From the NCBI GenBank assembly GCA_000827495.1, contig KN817530.1:242446-306445 (forward strand): DNA of 64,000 nt, read 5' to 3'. Within the stretch, counting starts at the first letter, position 1; every line of letters begins with the position of its first letter. The translations under genes were made by a program, and so were the position numbers. Under the pieces are notes generated by a model. That model searched no databases and had not been told where the DNA came from. It saw only the letters and a program-made list of their open reading frames with translations. This DNA comes from Hypholoma sublateritium FD-334 SS-4 (Eukaryota > Basidiomycota > Agaricomycetes > Agaricales > Strophariaceae). This document shows, in pieces, positions 45,771 to 59,300 of the stretch.

Positions 45771-48241
45771 ATGCTATCTCGTTCAGCCAGAGCAGCCCAG
45801 CTGCTTAGGAGCCGTAGAATCCCACTCTCTATATTTCGTGCCTCATACGCTACTCCGTCCACTCCCCCAAAAAACAAGAAAGCAGCTTCAAAAGCTACAC
45901 AAAAGGAAGAAAGACAACAAGATGGGAAAGATTCGGACGTCAAAGATGCAGACAAAACAAATCCCCCCAATACCCTCGATAGACTCGAAGGCTTCTTTCA
46001 AGCCTATGAGAAAAAACTAGAAAAGCAAATCCGCGAGTCGTCCAAAGATAACGAGAAAGACCCAGAGCGCGGTAGAAATCGTCGCAACGAGGAAACTCCC
46101 CCTCCCAATAATGGGTTCAACAATCCCCAACTCACTCTTCTCATGGCATCTGCTATTGCGTATCTAGCCTGGTCAAATACAAACATCGGTCATTCTCGGG
46201 AGATTACATGGCAGGAATTCAGAACTGCTTTCCTCGACAAGGGCCTCGTCGACAGTCTCACAGTCGTCAATGCGCAAAAGGTTCGAGTCAAGCTTCACTC
46301 CAATGCGTCAGGATCCCACCCTGGCCATGTCGCAGGTGGAGAATACTACTTTTCGATAGGAAGCGTGGAGGCTTTTGAGCGTAAACTCGATGAAGCTCAA
46401 GCTGAACTCGGCATTCCTAGCGGGGAGCGCATACCCGTTTCTTACACAGAAGAAGTATCCGCTGCAGGCGCTCTTCTCAATTTCGCTCCGACGATCCTTC
46501 TGCTCGGAGCTCTATATTGGATGTCGAGACGTGGTTCAGGTGGCTCAAGTGGCGGTATCTTCAGCATTGGCAAGAGCCGGGCCAAACTTTTCAATAAGGA
46601 CAACGAAGTCAAGGTCAAATTCAAGGATGTCGCTGGTATGGACGAAGCTAAGGAAGAAATCATGGAGTTTGTACAGTTCCTCAAGAACCCGGCTAAGTAC
46701 GAAAAGTTGGGCGCGAAAATTCCCAGAGGTGCGATTCTCTCTGGCCCTCCAGGTACCGGTAAAACACTACTAGCCAAGGCAACTGCCGGTGAAGCATCCG
46801 TCCCATTCCTATCAGTGTCCGGTTCTGAGTTTGTGGAAATGTTTGTCGGTGTGGGTTCTTCGCGTGTTCGTGACCTGTTTGCATCTGCCAAGAAAAACGC
46901 ACCTTGCATCATCTTCATTGACGAAATCGATGCCATTGGTAAAGCCAGAGGTAAAGGAGGATCGATGGGCGGCAATGACGAGCGAGAGTCGACGCTGAAC
47001 CAACTTCTCGTCGAAATGGATGGCTTTGGCACCAACGAGCACATTGTCGTTCTAGCAGGCACAAACAGACCGGACGTTCTAGACCCTGCTCTCATGCGTC
47101 CTGGCCGTTTTGACAGACATATCACTATTGACCGACCAGACGTGTCTGGAAGAAAGTACATCTATCTCGTACATCTTGGCCCTCTTCGTCTCGACGAATC
47201 AATCAAGGCCGACCTCAACTCGTTTGCGCAGAAAATGGCAGTCCTCACCCCAGGCTTCTCTGGTGCCGACATCGCGAATGTCTGTAACGAAGCTGCCCTC
47301 CATGCCGCGCGCAGGGGCACTGAATTTATCCAAGGAACCGATTTTGATACCGCTATAGAGCGTGTAATTGTTGGACTGGAGAAGAAGAGCAGAGTACTGA
47401 GCCCAGAGGAAAAGAAGACGGTAGCGTATCATGAAGCGGGACATGCTATATGTGGTTGGTTCTTGGAACACGCGGATCCCCTTCTGAAAGTCAGCATCAT
47501 TCCTAGAGGCGCAGGTGCTTTGGGCTACGCTCAAGTAAGTCTGTCTATCTATACCATTTCGAAGCTGTGCCTAACGAGCCGGTATTATTTAGTACCTCCC
47601 TCCTGATCGATACCTTCTCTCCACACCTCAAATGGCGGATCGAATCTGCATGACCTTGGGTGGTCGTGTGTCGGAAGAAATTTTCTTTGGCATAGAGAAC
47701 GTTACCACCGGTGCGCAAGACGATCTACAGAAAATCACCCGGATGGCTTTCGAGGCCTGTGCCAATTACGGCATGAATAATGTCATCGGTCCTGTCAGCT
47801 ACGGCGGCGACCGTGCCGCTAAGGAAAGCTGGACAAAACCCTTCAGTGAGAAGACAGCAGAGATGCTCGACTTCGAAGTCCGGAAAATGATCACAACTGC
47901 GTACGAACGCACCAGGGAATTACTGACCAAGCACCGGGACGATGTAGATAAAGTGGCCAAGTTACTTTTAGAGAAGGAGGTTATAACACGGTAAGTGCTT
48001 CAGCACGTTCTTGATTTGAATGTGGGTTAATACGATCTCTAGTGAGGATATGATCAATCTCCTCGGCAAACGACCATTTGTGGGTCGGTCCGACGACATG
48101 GATAAGTGGCTTGATGAGAATCGCGGAGGAAAGAGCGCTCCTCCGCCATTGGAAGACGCCCCGCAACTGCCTAGCTCTGATGAAACTCTGCCTTCAGCGG
48201 CGCCAGCGTTTAAAGACTTAAGCGACAAACCAACATTTTAA
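45771..48241 (+). CDS. m-AAA protease subunit (AFG3/YTA12 type)
   Basis: Three exons give about 785 residues. A mitochondrial presequence ([20 protein letters not shown]) is followed by two membrane helices ([34 protein letters not shown]) around an intermembrane-space domain. The AAA module has Walker A GPPGTGKT near 325-332, Walker [12 protein letters not shown], the pore loop FVEMFVGVG and the second region of homology [19 protein letters not shown]. The metalloprotease motif HEAGH lies near 554-558. The C terminus is Pro/Ser-rich. The hexamer in the inner membrane degrades misfolded proteins and matures ribosomal subunits. Introns are about 47534-47592 and 47992-48041. Every catalytic residue is present. 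The stop lies 90 bp from the stop of the convergent permease gene. Confidence 0.95.
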
Positions 48242-48331
48242 ACAAACTATCACGTACATCACATCATTTGTATTTTAATCTAATCTGTAGTTTCTCCGTT
48301 CAATATCCACTCATTCGAACGCACGCGAGAA

Positions 48332-50741
48332 TCATAAAGTGTATCTAAAGCCACTCCAAGTATCACCTTTATCTTTCTTTGCCTCGTCGATACTGGTGTA
48401 GGTCCCATTGCATTGGTTTGCCCTTTTGTTTTCCATACCCAGTATGACTTCATCGCGCTCTCCCCGATCGCGACGCTCGTTCTCTCGTTTGAGGAAGATG
48501 GCGAAGGTGATAGAGCAGACCAATCCTATTGTAATATATGCTAGGACAATCCCGTGTCCCAGTCGGTACCACGGTCGATCTTGCGCGCGGTACTGTCGCG
48601 AGAAATACGGTCAGTTCATCAGATCGCGCACACCACGGTGCAAGAGCTTACAATATTAGCTGTAATAGCGCCATTGATATTTCCAAATCCGATGGCCATC
48701 CCAAGAGTTACAGCTCGTTTGTAAGAGCCTTCAACATTACTGGCTACCCATGCAACAGAGTTGGCTGTTTACTTTATAAATAAACTCCTCCGGTACACAG
48801 AGATATGCGAGACTTACGAATAATAGGATAAATGGCCCTATTGAATACCCATGAGATTTAGACGACCCTTGTGGAGACCATATAGTTCGACTTACGAAAC
48901 AGCCAAATACACTGCGAAGTAGGAAAGTGCCGGTGTGCGCGAGACGATCAGAATTATATATGCTATTAGCCCCACTCCGAAAAGCGTACTGATAACCAAT
49001 AGAATTAATGGCGAGGCCGCGTGCACGGGAGGCAGTTGAACAGCACGCACTAGTTAATATATCTGCGAGAGCCAATCCTATCGCCCAGAAAGCCGATAAC
49101 ACAGGTCATAAAACAGCCCCACGCATAGACAGGAACAGACAGGAGGTTTGCTGTAGTGGCTTGGAAACCTGTAGGAGAAATTCAGCGCAAAGAGAGCTCA
49201 AAATATGGCCCAGAATTCACCGAGCTATAGAAAAGAGCGATTAGGGCAGCACGCCAATGCGAAGAATTCCTTACATACTTGACTAATGATGGTAGGAAGA
49301 AACAGGGAAAATGCATAGAGAGGACCATCGCTGATATTCGAGCAGGTATTCATTAATGGGTGAGATAGCTGTGAGCTGGCTGGACTCACAAGCCCATATA
49401 TATCCCCACTAAAGATTTGTTTCAAAATCAAGTGAATTCTGTGCTTAAGTAGTGTTGGAACTTACTTGCGACCCACGTTTTCCAGTCTTTCAGACTTTGA
49501 ATAACATATTTCATTTGAAAAGATTCCCCACCAGCACTCAGTTTCATGTCATCCTCGAGACGGCGAACAACAAATATGCCTGATGTATATCGGTGAGTGC
49601 TCAAGAAATGTGTATCGAGATCTCACGTTCTTCTTCGGTCAAAAATTTAGCAGTAGTTGGAAAATCTGGAATTATCCAAAAGGATACGACAGAGATCAAA
49701 ATTGTTGCTAATCCTTCGAGAATGAATATCCATTGCCATCCTAGCAAACATGAGATTTTTAGAGGCAGTCTCTAAGTAATGCGGGGATATATAAATACCT
49801 GCTTTTCCACCAACCCCGTTCATATTTGAGATGGCAGCTGCCAATAAACCACCTAGAGTATCTTTAAGCTCGCGTGATCCTTTGCCACTGAATTTAACTC
49901 ACTGAAAGCCCCTGCCACGGTCGCAGATGAAAAGAACACCGCAATACGGGTTCCCATTTCCGATCGTTTGTACCAACTATAAATAGACAGATATCAGGGA
50001 GTGCTCCTTTTATAACGCTGTGGCAGCTGAAATTACCTTGAGATGTAGAAGACAATGCCGGGATACATCCCAGCCTCAGCGGTGCCCAGAAGTACGCGCA
50101 CGGCTGGACTTTATCAGGGAAAGTTATCTGTTTTCGAACAAGACGCTTACTTATGAGTCCGCCGTAGTCTTTAATGACACCATGGAATGTCTGTATCCAT
50201 TGTAAGAATATCCGTAATGGCACAGAATTAGTTTCCGATATGCGTACCATTACAAGACCCCAGGCTAGCATCATGGATGACAGATATATAGAGGGCCGGA
50301 AACGACGCAGGAAAACGTTGCTTAATGGCTGGCAGAATCAAGGGTTATACTTAGCAGATTATCAAGTCATGTAATACAGCGCGGCTCACCTCGAGAAGGG
50401 CGTACGGGAAAAAGAAGACGGTCAAAGCTACCAGGTACTGCTTGTCTGTTATATCGATAGACTTCTCAAGGTTGTACAACTGTGATGTAAAAAGTTAAAT
50501 CAGCTACCAATAGTGAAAAAATTCTGCGGACCTTGGCATTGCCGATACTTCCTCTGTCCATAAAGTTGAGGAGGTAAAGTAGGGCTAGCCAAGGGACAAC
50601 ATGGAAGTCGATTTTCCAGAGCAATTTACGTTCGTCGATGTGTCCAACGACATGCAAGTCGACCGTTGAGATATGGGCCTGGCTACCTTTGGAGGCCTGG
50701 CTACCCTTGGAGTCGTCTTTAGTGATTGAATGGGAGTCCAT
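48332..50741 (-). CDS. MFS permease of the allantoate/nicotinate (DAL5/TNA1) family
   Basis: The N terminus is MDSHSITKDDSKGSQASKGS, followed by LLWKIDFHVVPWLALLYLL and NFMDRGSIGNAK, the signature of anion:cation symporters. Further exons give LYNLEKSIDITDKQYLVALT, VFFFPYALLE, RRFRPSIYLSSMMLAWGLVM, TFHGVIKDYGGLI, AVRVLLGTAEAGMYPGIVFY, WYKRSEMGTRIAVFFSSATV, WQWIFILEGLATILISVVSF, WIIPDFPTTAKFLTEEER, VRRLEDDMKLS and finally ITFAIFLKRENERRDRGERD with a hydrophilic tail. The family imports allantoate, ureidosuccinate, nicotinate, biotin or pantothenate. The substrate is not decidable here. About a dozen short introns occur, many joined by eye. The urease accessory gene is the next gene to the right on the same strand, about 1.1 kb away. 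Confidence 0.87.
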
Positions 50742-51850
50742 TGTCAACTTCGCGGAGGGCTGCTGTCACAATTATGAAGAATCGGAAAACATGAGTTCAT
50801 ATACCATTCGCGCAGTGCTTGTTTCCGGCGACTTCACTTCATGTCATCTCACGATAGCTAGTAGAGGGAGTACGTGAATCTTGATTGATTGGTGAGAAGA
50901 AGTTATGCAATTGCAATGCGGATATCCGGATCTGCAGCCGATAATAGAATTCCTGGTAGGCGAATTGTTGACTGTATAGGAATTGCCAGTAGATAGCACT
51001 ATGTAGATCTGGTCTCTTCAGTGTCGTCGGAAGGGCCAGTAAATCAAGTCGGACGTCAAACGCTTCATCTCCAAGAGATAAATCGGCTATATCACAGCAA
51101 AGCTTTGTCCTGTCAGATTTTCGGAATGCAAGATGCGTACAACGACGGTAATGCTTTCCCAGCAACTTGAAATTGCCGCGATTCCGCGTAAAGGACCCAC
51201 GGCAATAGCACTACAGAAAAACCCTGGTCCCGATCCGGACAAAATAAATTAATCCAGGTCAGAGGTCGGGTATCTTTTCTCCCAAGTAAACCCTCTCCTG
51301 GGCCTGTATTATTTAACATCCATAAGACGATTCAAGGAAGGAAATTTCACCACTCTTTTGCTAAAAAGTGTCACAGAAGCCTCCTATTTTATTTAAAAGT
51401 CATACATATTTCTGTCTAAAAAGGTTCCGTACATAAATGATATTTGCGTGTATTGGATCGTATTTCGAGGCATGTCAGACATTCAGCGATTTTCAAACCC
51501 TCCCAAGTTTACTAGAGAATGATATGCCAAATCCATTAATGCGGACGGCGCGAGGCGAAAAACAGTTCTTGTCCGGATAATTTTTTAAAACCTGAAAGGT
51601 GCCGTCCGGAAGAATTCTTGATTTTAGGGCAAATTTAGGGTCAGGGCTTCCTACCTACTATTGCCGGGGTCCTCCGCTAGATAGTGCCCACAAAACGGTT
51701 CGCGATGAACTTAAATAAGTCATTCTGGTGCGTTCGAGGTTAAGCCCATTGGGTATCGGAAGAGGGTCGGCCGCTCTTCAACTCGACCGTCTAAGGGGAT
51801 CTGTGTGGATAGATAGACGAACTTGGTGTACTCAAACTTTCTGCATTCGT
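50742..51850. other. Intergenic region without a recognisable gene
   Basis: This 1.1-kb gap lies between the permease start and the UreD stop. Minus-strand open frames of 68 and 108 codons exist near 50839-51319, but they have no domain, low codon bias and no supporting splice context. The right half (51350-51660) is AT-rich with short A/T runs. Confidence 0.55.
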
Positions 51851-52838
51851 TCATGGAAACGCGCGTCGATATACATCCACGCCAATTATCCTCTCAAGCC
51901 CACGTAATGCATCCTTCAACCACTCTTTGACGGCTTCCGATTCCATTCCGGCCACTCTGATTATCACGCCCGCTTTACCTGCATCGATGGGGCTAACAGA
52001 CCATATCAGCGGGGCTGGGCTCCTGGTTTTAAAAACAGAGAGTTGGTCGTATTTATGGGTGATTGCGGTGATAATGGACTGCACTTGTGGTCCAACCAAA
52101 ATGAGCATCGCATAGCACGAGTAAGGTCGCAATCGTTCTTGCAGTGACCGGCTTGGAATCTTGAGATTGAGCTCCGTGGTATTCTCCAGAAGTATCACAT
52201 CCTTTGCTATCCTCCTTCCGTTGTGGAAGATCTCATTGACGCTGTGGTGGTGAGAAAAGGCCCAGTCTTCTCCCAAAGCCAAGCGTCCCGATGTTATCCA
52301 GTCGAGAATCACAGCTGACGCGTTATCTTGGATATGGAATCGTTGATATTGGTTGTAGAAGGCATCCCGAAAGCATGTTAGGGGTTCCGGAAGGAGAAGC
52401 AAGAGTCCGTTGTCTGCAAGGTGAAAGTCAAAGGACTGCTTTGTTGTGAATGGAGCATTGTCGTCGCGAGAAGCAACAGCAGAATGTTCGACTCTAATCG
52501 AGGCAAGGCGCCTTCCTGGACGCGTTTTGAAAACTTTGGTGGTCCCCTGCAAACGGTGAACTGCATGTTCACACCCCAGCCAAATCACGCACCTGGGATA
52601 AAAGTATTAACCGCGCTCCAGACCCAACATCCACCCTCAGATTGACTTCATCCCCTCCCACCAGGCCTCCTCCGTAAGTCAGTAGGTAAACGATTGCGGT
52701 GGCATCTTGATTGGATGGGGACAATAACTTCAAAGGGTAGGCTGAAGAGAGTTCAGAAAGTACCGATTTGTCTGCATGTAGTGAGACCGCGATCCTTCCG
52801 CCTCCAGCGTGGATTCGGGACACGAGAGGAACTTGCAT
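51851..52838 (-). CDS. Urease accessory protein UreD
   Basis: Two exons (52838-52593 and 52546-51851) give 313 residues. The family is clear from AYPLKLLSP, VYLLTYGGGLVGGDEVNLRV, GARLILLSQGTTKVFKTRPG, NGLLLLLPEPLTCFRDAFYN, DNASAVILDWITSGRLALGE and AKDVILLENTTELNLKIPSR. UreD forms a chaperone complex with UreF and UreG that delivers nickel to urease, so the organism should have a nickel urease. The other urease genes are not in this window, which is usual in fungi. The single 46-bp intron starts GTGCGT and ends GCAG, phase 0. The start MQVPLVSRIHAGGG lies at the family's usual distance from the first motif. The gene looks intact. Confidence 0.92.
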
Positions 52839-53257
52839 GCTGACACATCAACAGATGTCATGAATGGCGGCCTATGGCGGAACAACTGTTCCAGCTGGTG
52901 CCGATAAGTATTAAGCACTGTTAGGAATTGCTCAGGAACTTAGAATCCTGCGTTATTAGTCGTCAAGTACTTGGTATTAATTATATAAAAAGCCAAGCCG
53001 AGGAAAACGAGTGTTATTATCATGTGGGTCCGTATGTAGAGGGAGATGATATTGCATGTAAAAATTCCATAATGTGAAAAGAAGAAAGTTACAAATGAGT
53101 GACCGAGTAGGCGGATGGGGTTTAACCGTTGTCGAAGGTATAAAAACAACATTAAGAGATGTTGGAATAGCTGAAAACATACAATTTGGCAGAGCATAGG
53201 ACGCCAAATGAATAAGGAAGCCAAGATAAATTAGCGATAGAGGACCGAGTTGGAAGG

Positions 53258-56038
53258 TCAATACTTGCGCGTGGCAAGTGCTCTGATTTCGAAAAGGTAC
53301 GAACGATCAGGGGATAGCGAACTGTCTCGTTTACCCAGGCTGGTCTTCCAACCTCGCATTTCGCTCCGATGGCGTTCCTCCGCGTCTTGACAATTCTTGA
53401 TGAATGTATCGTCGACTTCACAAACAACCATCGACGCGCGGGATCCTCGCTCGCTGTCTGACTCAGACATTGTCCGCGTATGACTTACCGGACTAGACTT
53501 ATCCTCTCGAGCGGCCGATGGTCGTCTCGAGGGAAGCGCAGTGGGGGTTTGTGAAACGATAGCACGTATTGTTCCACCTTTCGTTTCCCATGCGTCGCTA
53601 TCTTCTTCGTCGTCCGCCAGATTTGCGAATACGTCTGGTTCATCTTCGTCAGGGGGTAGAGTTGATACCCAGCACATTTTGGCTGGGTCAAAGATCATGT
53701 TGCCCACTATACGAGCACCCGAGCCAAACGAGCCAGCGGGGGTACCGAGACCTGATACAGTTAAGTGTGTAATCAAGGCCGGGCGAATTGATGTTCCCAC
53801 GGCGACATCAAAGTCACGAAGGACTTGATCATTTCCTTCCCATCGTAGGGTGTGAGGATTCCATTTCATTTCTCCGACAACTATTGAAGATCCAATGAGA
53901 GGGGATTTATATAAATTTATTGATACTGACCTTTGGGTGCATTGGTGCCACCCAAGTTACGTATCAATGTTGGTTTCCGCTTTGTGGTTGAGTTCGACGG
54001 TGAAAATGTGCTTTTCTTTTTCTTAGGAAGCACGTCGCTAGTCGGGCCCACAGAAGGAAATTCAATGCGTGCCGTTGTCCATCTCAAAGAGTTTGTTGAA
54101 GGCAGTGGTGTTAATGTGGATTCTATAAGAATTGGTCACGACCAGTGAATTGCAAATGGAGAAGTTCAGCTTACCATTATTGGTACCCTCACGCTTGTTG
54201 CTCTTCTTGCGCATCGTTCCTTTGTCCGTTGACTTATCCTTGTCTCCCGCTCTAAGAGGAAATGCTGCTCCTGGAATCCGATTGCTAAAACCTTTAGGCT
54301 GTATGCGATAGCGAACTTCCTTATCCCGGTCGGTTGGCAAGTCTTCAATACCGTCTAGCTCTGTTCCATCGCCGTATGTCTTCGGTCGTTTGGGCCGCCG
54401 AAGAATTTTAGGAGCCATGGGCGTATTGCCGGTTGTACGCGACGGCGCTGATGAACGTAAAGGTGCAGTCGAAGGGGGCCGTGGGGGAAGCGGAGATGTA
54501 GATCGCGTAGTAGATGCCTCCACGCTCGATGTCGGACGTTCACTGAATACTTGCGATAATGCTGGTCGAGATCGTAGACGAGATTGGGTGGGCATAGTCA
54601 GCCGAAGAGCGGCAGGATTGGACGAGGGAGTTGATGGCCTCGCAGGTGGTACTTTGAAATCCTGCATCCGACTTGTCGAGTTTTTGTGTGTCGATTTTGC
54701 CCGCGAAGCGGCTGTTGGTTCCTCATAGCGAGCAAGTCTACCTTGATCTGACGATGATGGTCCAGATCCAGAGGCTTGGGCATTGCTTGTGTCAATTACT
54801 AGAGAAGACAAGGATGCTTTGCGAGTAAGTTTCCGGGCTGAACTTGGCGGGGTCGGAGGCTTAAGACCAGAATGTGACTTTTGGCCACGTAGACTTCCAG
54901 GTTTGACGGAAAGAAAATTGTTGCTGCTGGACGGTGGTGATGGTGGAAGAGGGACGGGAAATTTAGAAACGAGAGCTGAGAAGTTCTGAGAACGAGAGGG
55001 AGGTCGAAGAGGAGGAGAGGGTGAAAGGCGGATTTTCTGCAGCTGTTTTGCAGAAGATGTTGGAGGATTGAGTGGAGATTTGGAGCGTTCCAATTTCGCT
55101 CTTGATGGAGGGCGAAGTGTCGACGGCCGTTGAGGGGGAATGCTATGACTCCGAGTGAAAAAGCGGTGAGGTTGTTGGGTGTGTGCGTTTTGCATAAGAC
55201 GGCTAGGGCTGAGATCAACATCGTCATTGATAACTAGGCCCATTTCAAAGTCATCTTCGGGATTGGTTTTGGATACTTTGACCACTTCAGGAGTAACTGG
55301 CGCCTTCTTCTTCATCTCGAGAATCTTCTTCAACTGACGAGCGCTTTGCCCCGATTCAAATAGTGACGAAGGCAGGACCAGTCCCTCGAGTTCGTCATCG
55401 TCCTCTTCAGTCTCTGTATCGGGCAACGAGGGACAGGAAGTTGAGTTTGATGAGGGGGAGGCCTCGGTAAAGCCAAGCGTCGAGTAGGCGTCTGACGACT
55501 GAGAGGAAGATGAATTATCTTTGTCTCCCCATTCAAGAGAGGCTTTTGACGCCTTATGGTTGAGAGATAGAGGGGCGAGCGACAATTGAGTAAGGTCCGT
55601 GGGTAAGGCAAAGCCGTCCTCAAAGTCCTCGTCGATAGGTTCTATAACTGGCTTGGTGGCTGTCTTGGCATGTATAGTAGGAAGTGCCGACGCCTTTATG
55701 GTGGATATCCCTTCGTCGTCGTCATCTTCAAAGTCCGGAAGGTGTAACGGAGGCCGGATGCTGATACCGGGGAGTTGGGCAACAGATGTTGATAACTCGG
55801 ATCTAATTGCGAGAGCGGCCACCACAACCTTTGCTTTCGCACCACCAGTCTCGCCCAAATCCATCTCCATGTCCCAATCCTCGTCGTCCCCATCTTTATC
55901 TGAATGGGCGGGGAGTGGGGCGCATTCCGGGAAATCGAAGTCGGCATCTGACCATTCTTCGCGGGGTAGAAGCAGTGTAGGGGCTGGTACATGGACCATG
56001 GTGGGGTGAATTATAAGTTGCGATATGTTGGAAGCCAA
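53258..56038 (-). CDS. Byr4/Bfa1-like mitotic exit (SIN/MEN) GAP scaffold
   Basis: The long N-terminal exon (about 620 codons) is acidic and Ser/Pro-rich: DEDWDMEMDLGETGGAKAKV, repeated PPSR and SP sites for proline-directed kinases. The conserved C-terminal part is RPKRPKTYGDGTELDGIEDL, DKEVRYRIQPKGFSN, KRKPTLIRNLGGTNAPK, VVGEMKWNPHTLRWEGNDQV, LRDFDVAVGTSIRPALITHL, VGNMIFDPAKMCWVSTLP and HRSEMRGWKTSLGKR, typical of Byr4 (fission yeast) and Bfa1 (budding yeast). With Bub2/Cdc16 it forms the GAP for Spg1/Tem1 at spindle pole bodies and restrains septation or mitotic exit. At least two introns are present, near 54050-54165 and 53887-53935. The acceptor of the first is uncertain, so a few residues there may change. 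Confidence 0.88.
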
Positions 56039-56329
56039 GCCAAAAGGTGTTGTATGGCGAATTGAGGCTTGGGGTAAATGAGAGCGAATATCGAAAGGGG
56101 CGGAAGATTACTGAGGTTTCAGATGAATAGGAGAAAATGAAAACGAAGGATATTTGTCGAAATTTCGTACGAAAGAAACCAGCGCCGAACGAAGCTGCTT
56201 GGGGAGCTGGCTACGCTGACTTTGAGGAAAATTAAATGACAGGGACGAAACCGCGAGTGCGAGGAGCCTCGTGCGTATAAACAGAGTGTGCAAAGTTCGC
56301 GCGCTGTGACGTAACGGTCACACTACTGA

Positions 56330-59300
56330 TTAATATGGCATCAGCCGCCTCAACTCCCGAGCATTGTGCTCAATCTCGTCGTCACTATCGTCACTCCCTT
56401 CTCGCCCCCCTTCAGCTACCACATCCATCACTCCCAATATTTCATCTAAGTTCTGGTGCAATCGAATTCCCCTCTCGGCCATGGTGTCTGCAAGGCCATT
56501 TAGTTCATGGACTTGAAATACACTTCGCAGAGGGCCAAACGCCAAAAGATACAGCTCTGTCCTCGAATATTAAAACGATGTCGTTTGATCATACTTTATA
56601 CACACCTTTTACCAAAGGGCATTCCCCGATTGCACGGAATAATAATCTCTTTGCTCGGAGTAATTCACGTGCTTGGATTTCAAACTCGATGTATATGCGC
56701 CATATCACAGGGCTTGCTCGTGTCCTGCGCACAACTGTTAGAAGCCAATTGTCCCTTGTGCAGAAGTAATGCAGAAGTATTAAAAAAATCCTCGCCTTTC
56801 ATGCTCAACGGCAGACGCCAATCCATTCCTTGTTCGCTCGAGTTCACTTACCCACCTACCCTTCTCCCAGCCCGCAACCCATACCTCTTCAATCCTTCTT
56901 GCAACATCCTTTGGTTTGCCGTTGTTACCACCCAGCAGTGTTCTGACTCTGCCCCAAATTCCCTGCCCGCGTTCAGCCTCTAAGAGGATACCCAGGATGA
57001 TTGAATTATTCGGGTAGCTTTCAAACGCTGAGTGAGCCCTTTCTCTGAGCAGAGAGGGTGGCATTGGGCGCTTCAGCGTCGTTCCGTAGCAATAGAGCAT
57101 CATCAAAGATGATGTAACTAGGCTTTCTCTGGAGCAGCCTTCGCTTGATGGTGGAAGACGTTCGTCAAAAACTTTGAGCATCTTAGGAGGTTCGTTCCCC
57201 GTTAAAAGTTCTAAGAGAGCGCGTAACTTGATCCACCCTTCCTGCTCGTTCCAAACAAGTTGCGGTCGCGTAGATCCGGCGTTGTCATCAAGTGATCGCT
57301 TCGCCCTCAAAACTGTCACTCCTGACCGACTGCCTTCCAGTCCCACAGACTTGAGGATCACATTCAAGGCTGTCTGGTCGTCTCCTGAAAGCCACTCCAT
57401 TTCTGCCCAGTTCCACCACATAAGGCTGGCCCGATTTTGGATTTGCTTGGATGCGTTTCCGACGAGAATGGTTTGATATATCTTACGGGCATCATTAAAG
57501 CGCCCGCGCATCCGTTCGAGCTGAACGTGAGCGTTCCACAGTTGTAGCGAGTCCTGATGAATAGACAAGAGTGATTTTGATAGCTTAGCCGCACTATCGG
57601 CATATATGTCAGTCAGAAAGCAGAAAATGATGTTATTAGAATATCTCACTTTTTGAGATTCAAAGCCGCTTCGAAGGCCAACGCAAGGACGTTCCATTCA
57701 GAATCATCATTATCGAGGTGCAACGTTGCAAAGAGGCTCCTAGCAACTTCTTTGTCGACATCTTGCACGTCCCCTGCCGACCATATTCCTCTACGAAGGG
57801 GCTTAGAAAGGTCGCTAGATGAATGATCAAGAGGGCCTGAAACGTCGCTGCCCCAGCATCGCACTGGCCCAAATGGTGTATTGTATTCCCTTTCTCTGCC
57901 TATCGCTACTCCTGCTACTGTATCTGTCAGTAAATTCCCGTGGTTTCCGACCGAAGGAAAAATCGAGTTCAGCATAGATGGTGTTGTTAAATGACCAAGG
58001 TTCCATCGGTCGTCCCAATCAAGTTTGTGAGAAGTTGCCAAAGAGAGACCAGGAGTATGTAGACCGAGGAAAGATAGCCACGCCAAACGGAATGCGCATT
58101 TCGCAGATCGGGATTTGACAATCAACATCATTGGTCGGATATCCGAGAATAGCACAGTAGAATACGGGTCCGCCACCTCAGCGTCCGACCTTAGTGGAAG
58201 GCAGACTCGACGATCTGCTTCGAGTTCTCGATTTGCCCATTGTCGGTAGGGATCCAATTCAGAGATTACGGAGGCTTGCACTGTTTGCGGGGAAGGGACG
58301 AGATGTTGTGATGCCTTCGACGAATACCAAGAAGCCCAACCTGGTGCAGCTTTTTCTCCAAGTCTGGGAACTTCTGATTCCCAGAAGTCCTCCAGTTCAT
58401 CTAGCTGTGCTTCAAATGACATTTTAGCTACACTTGGGGGCACATTGAATGACCTGATCATTGATCAGCTTTCTTCTTCGTCATTCGATGGTGACCAGAG
58501 AGCTCACAATTCTGCCTGAGCCTGAAACATGGCCATGGCTTGCTCACAATATCCTGTGCAAGATGTATAATCAGGATCGGAGTAACTGGTAGATTTTCTC
58601 CAGACTTACCAGCACCACGTAGAGCAGTGGCGACTCGCCAGAATGTCCTGATCCTTGCGATTTCCGAATTCTCGTCGTCTCCAACAAGAGAACTTAGAGA
58701 ACGAGTGGCTGAATTAATCACTCCACCGATTCCATTTTGTCCTTGCCGTATTTTCCACTCCAACCATTCCATCTGCAGTTCTATACCCCCACCCTTCAAA
58801 GCTTCGTCCCATTCTGACCTCACCTTGCTTTCGTGCCAGATCTCTTCGCCGGCCTTGAGGTATGGGATGCGTAGTTCCTTGCTTCTGGCGTTCTGAGGAG
58901 CAGCAGATAGAGCCCGTGATAGAATAGAGACAGTGATTTCGCAACGTGCTTTGGTCGCATTTTTAGAAGTGATAGGAATCGTGGAAAGCGTTTGTTGGAG
59001 GAGTGATAACCAAGTATCGACAGCATCAGGATTACGGCCTAGCTCTTGATCCAGATGTTTCAATGTCTCTTGATGGGCGCTGAGTACAGGCTGGTCATTG
59101 TCATCCTCCGAGCTGGCGTTATCTTCGCTTTCGGACGCCGCGGAGGAGTCGGAGAGGTCATTGCTTTGCTCGACTGTTATTGAACGGTATGATTCAAAGT
59201 CAGCGACAGCTCGACTACGCCTGGATGGGAACCGGATGAAGCCATCCTCGTCTTGGTATTTTTTACCATCTACGAGGGGAATTATTCGACGAGATGGCGG

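Noticed and set aside
50839..51319. Minus-strand frames of 68-108 codons as a small gene
   Set aside because: No domain, no start context, no splice logic and low-complexity composition. Probably chance.
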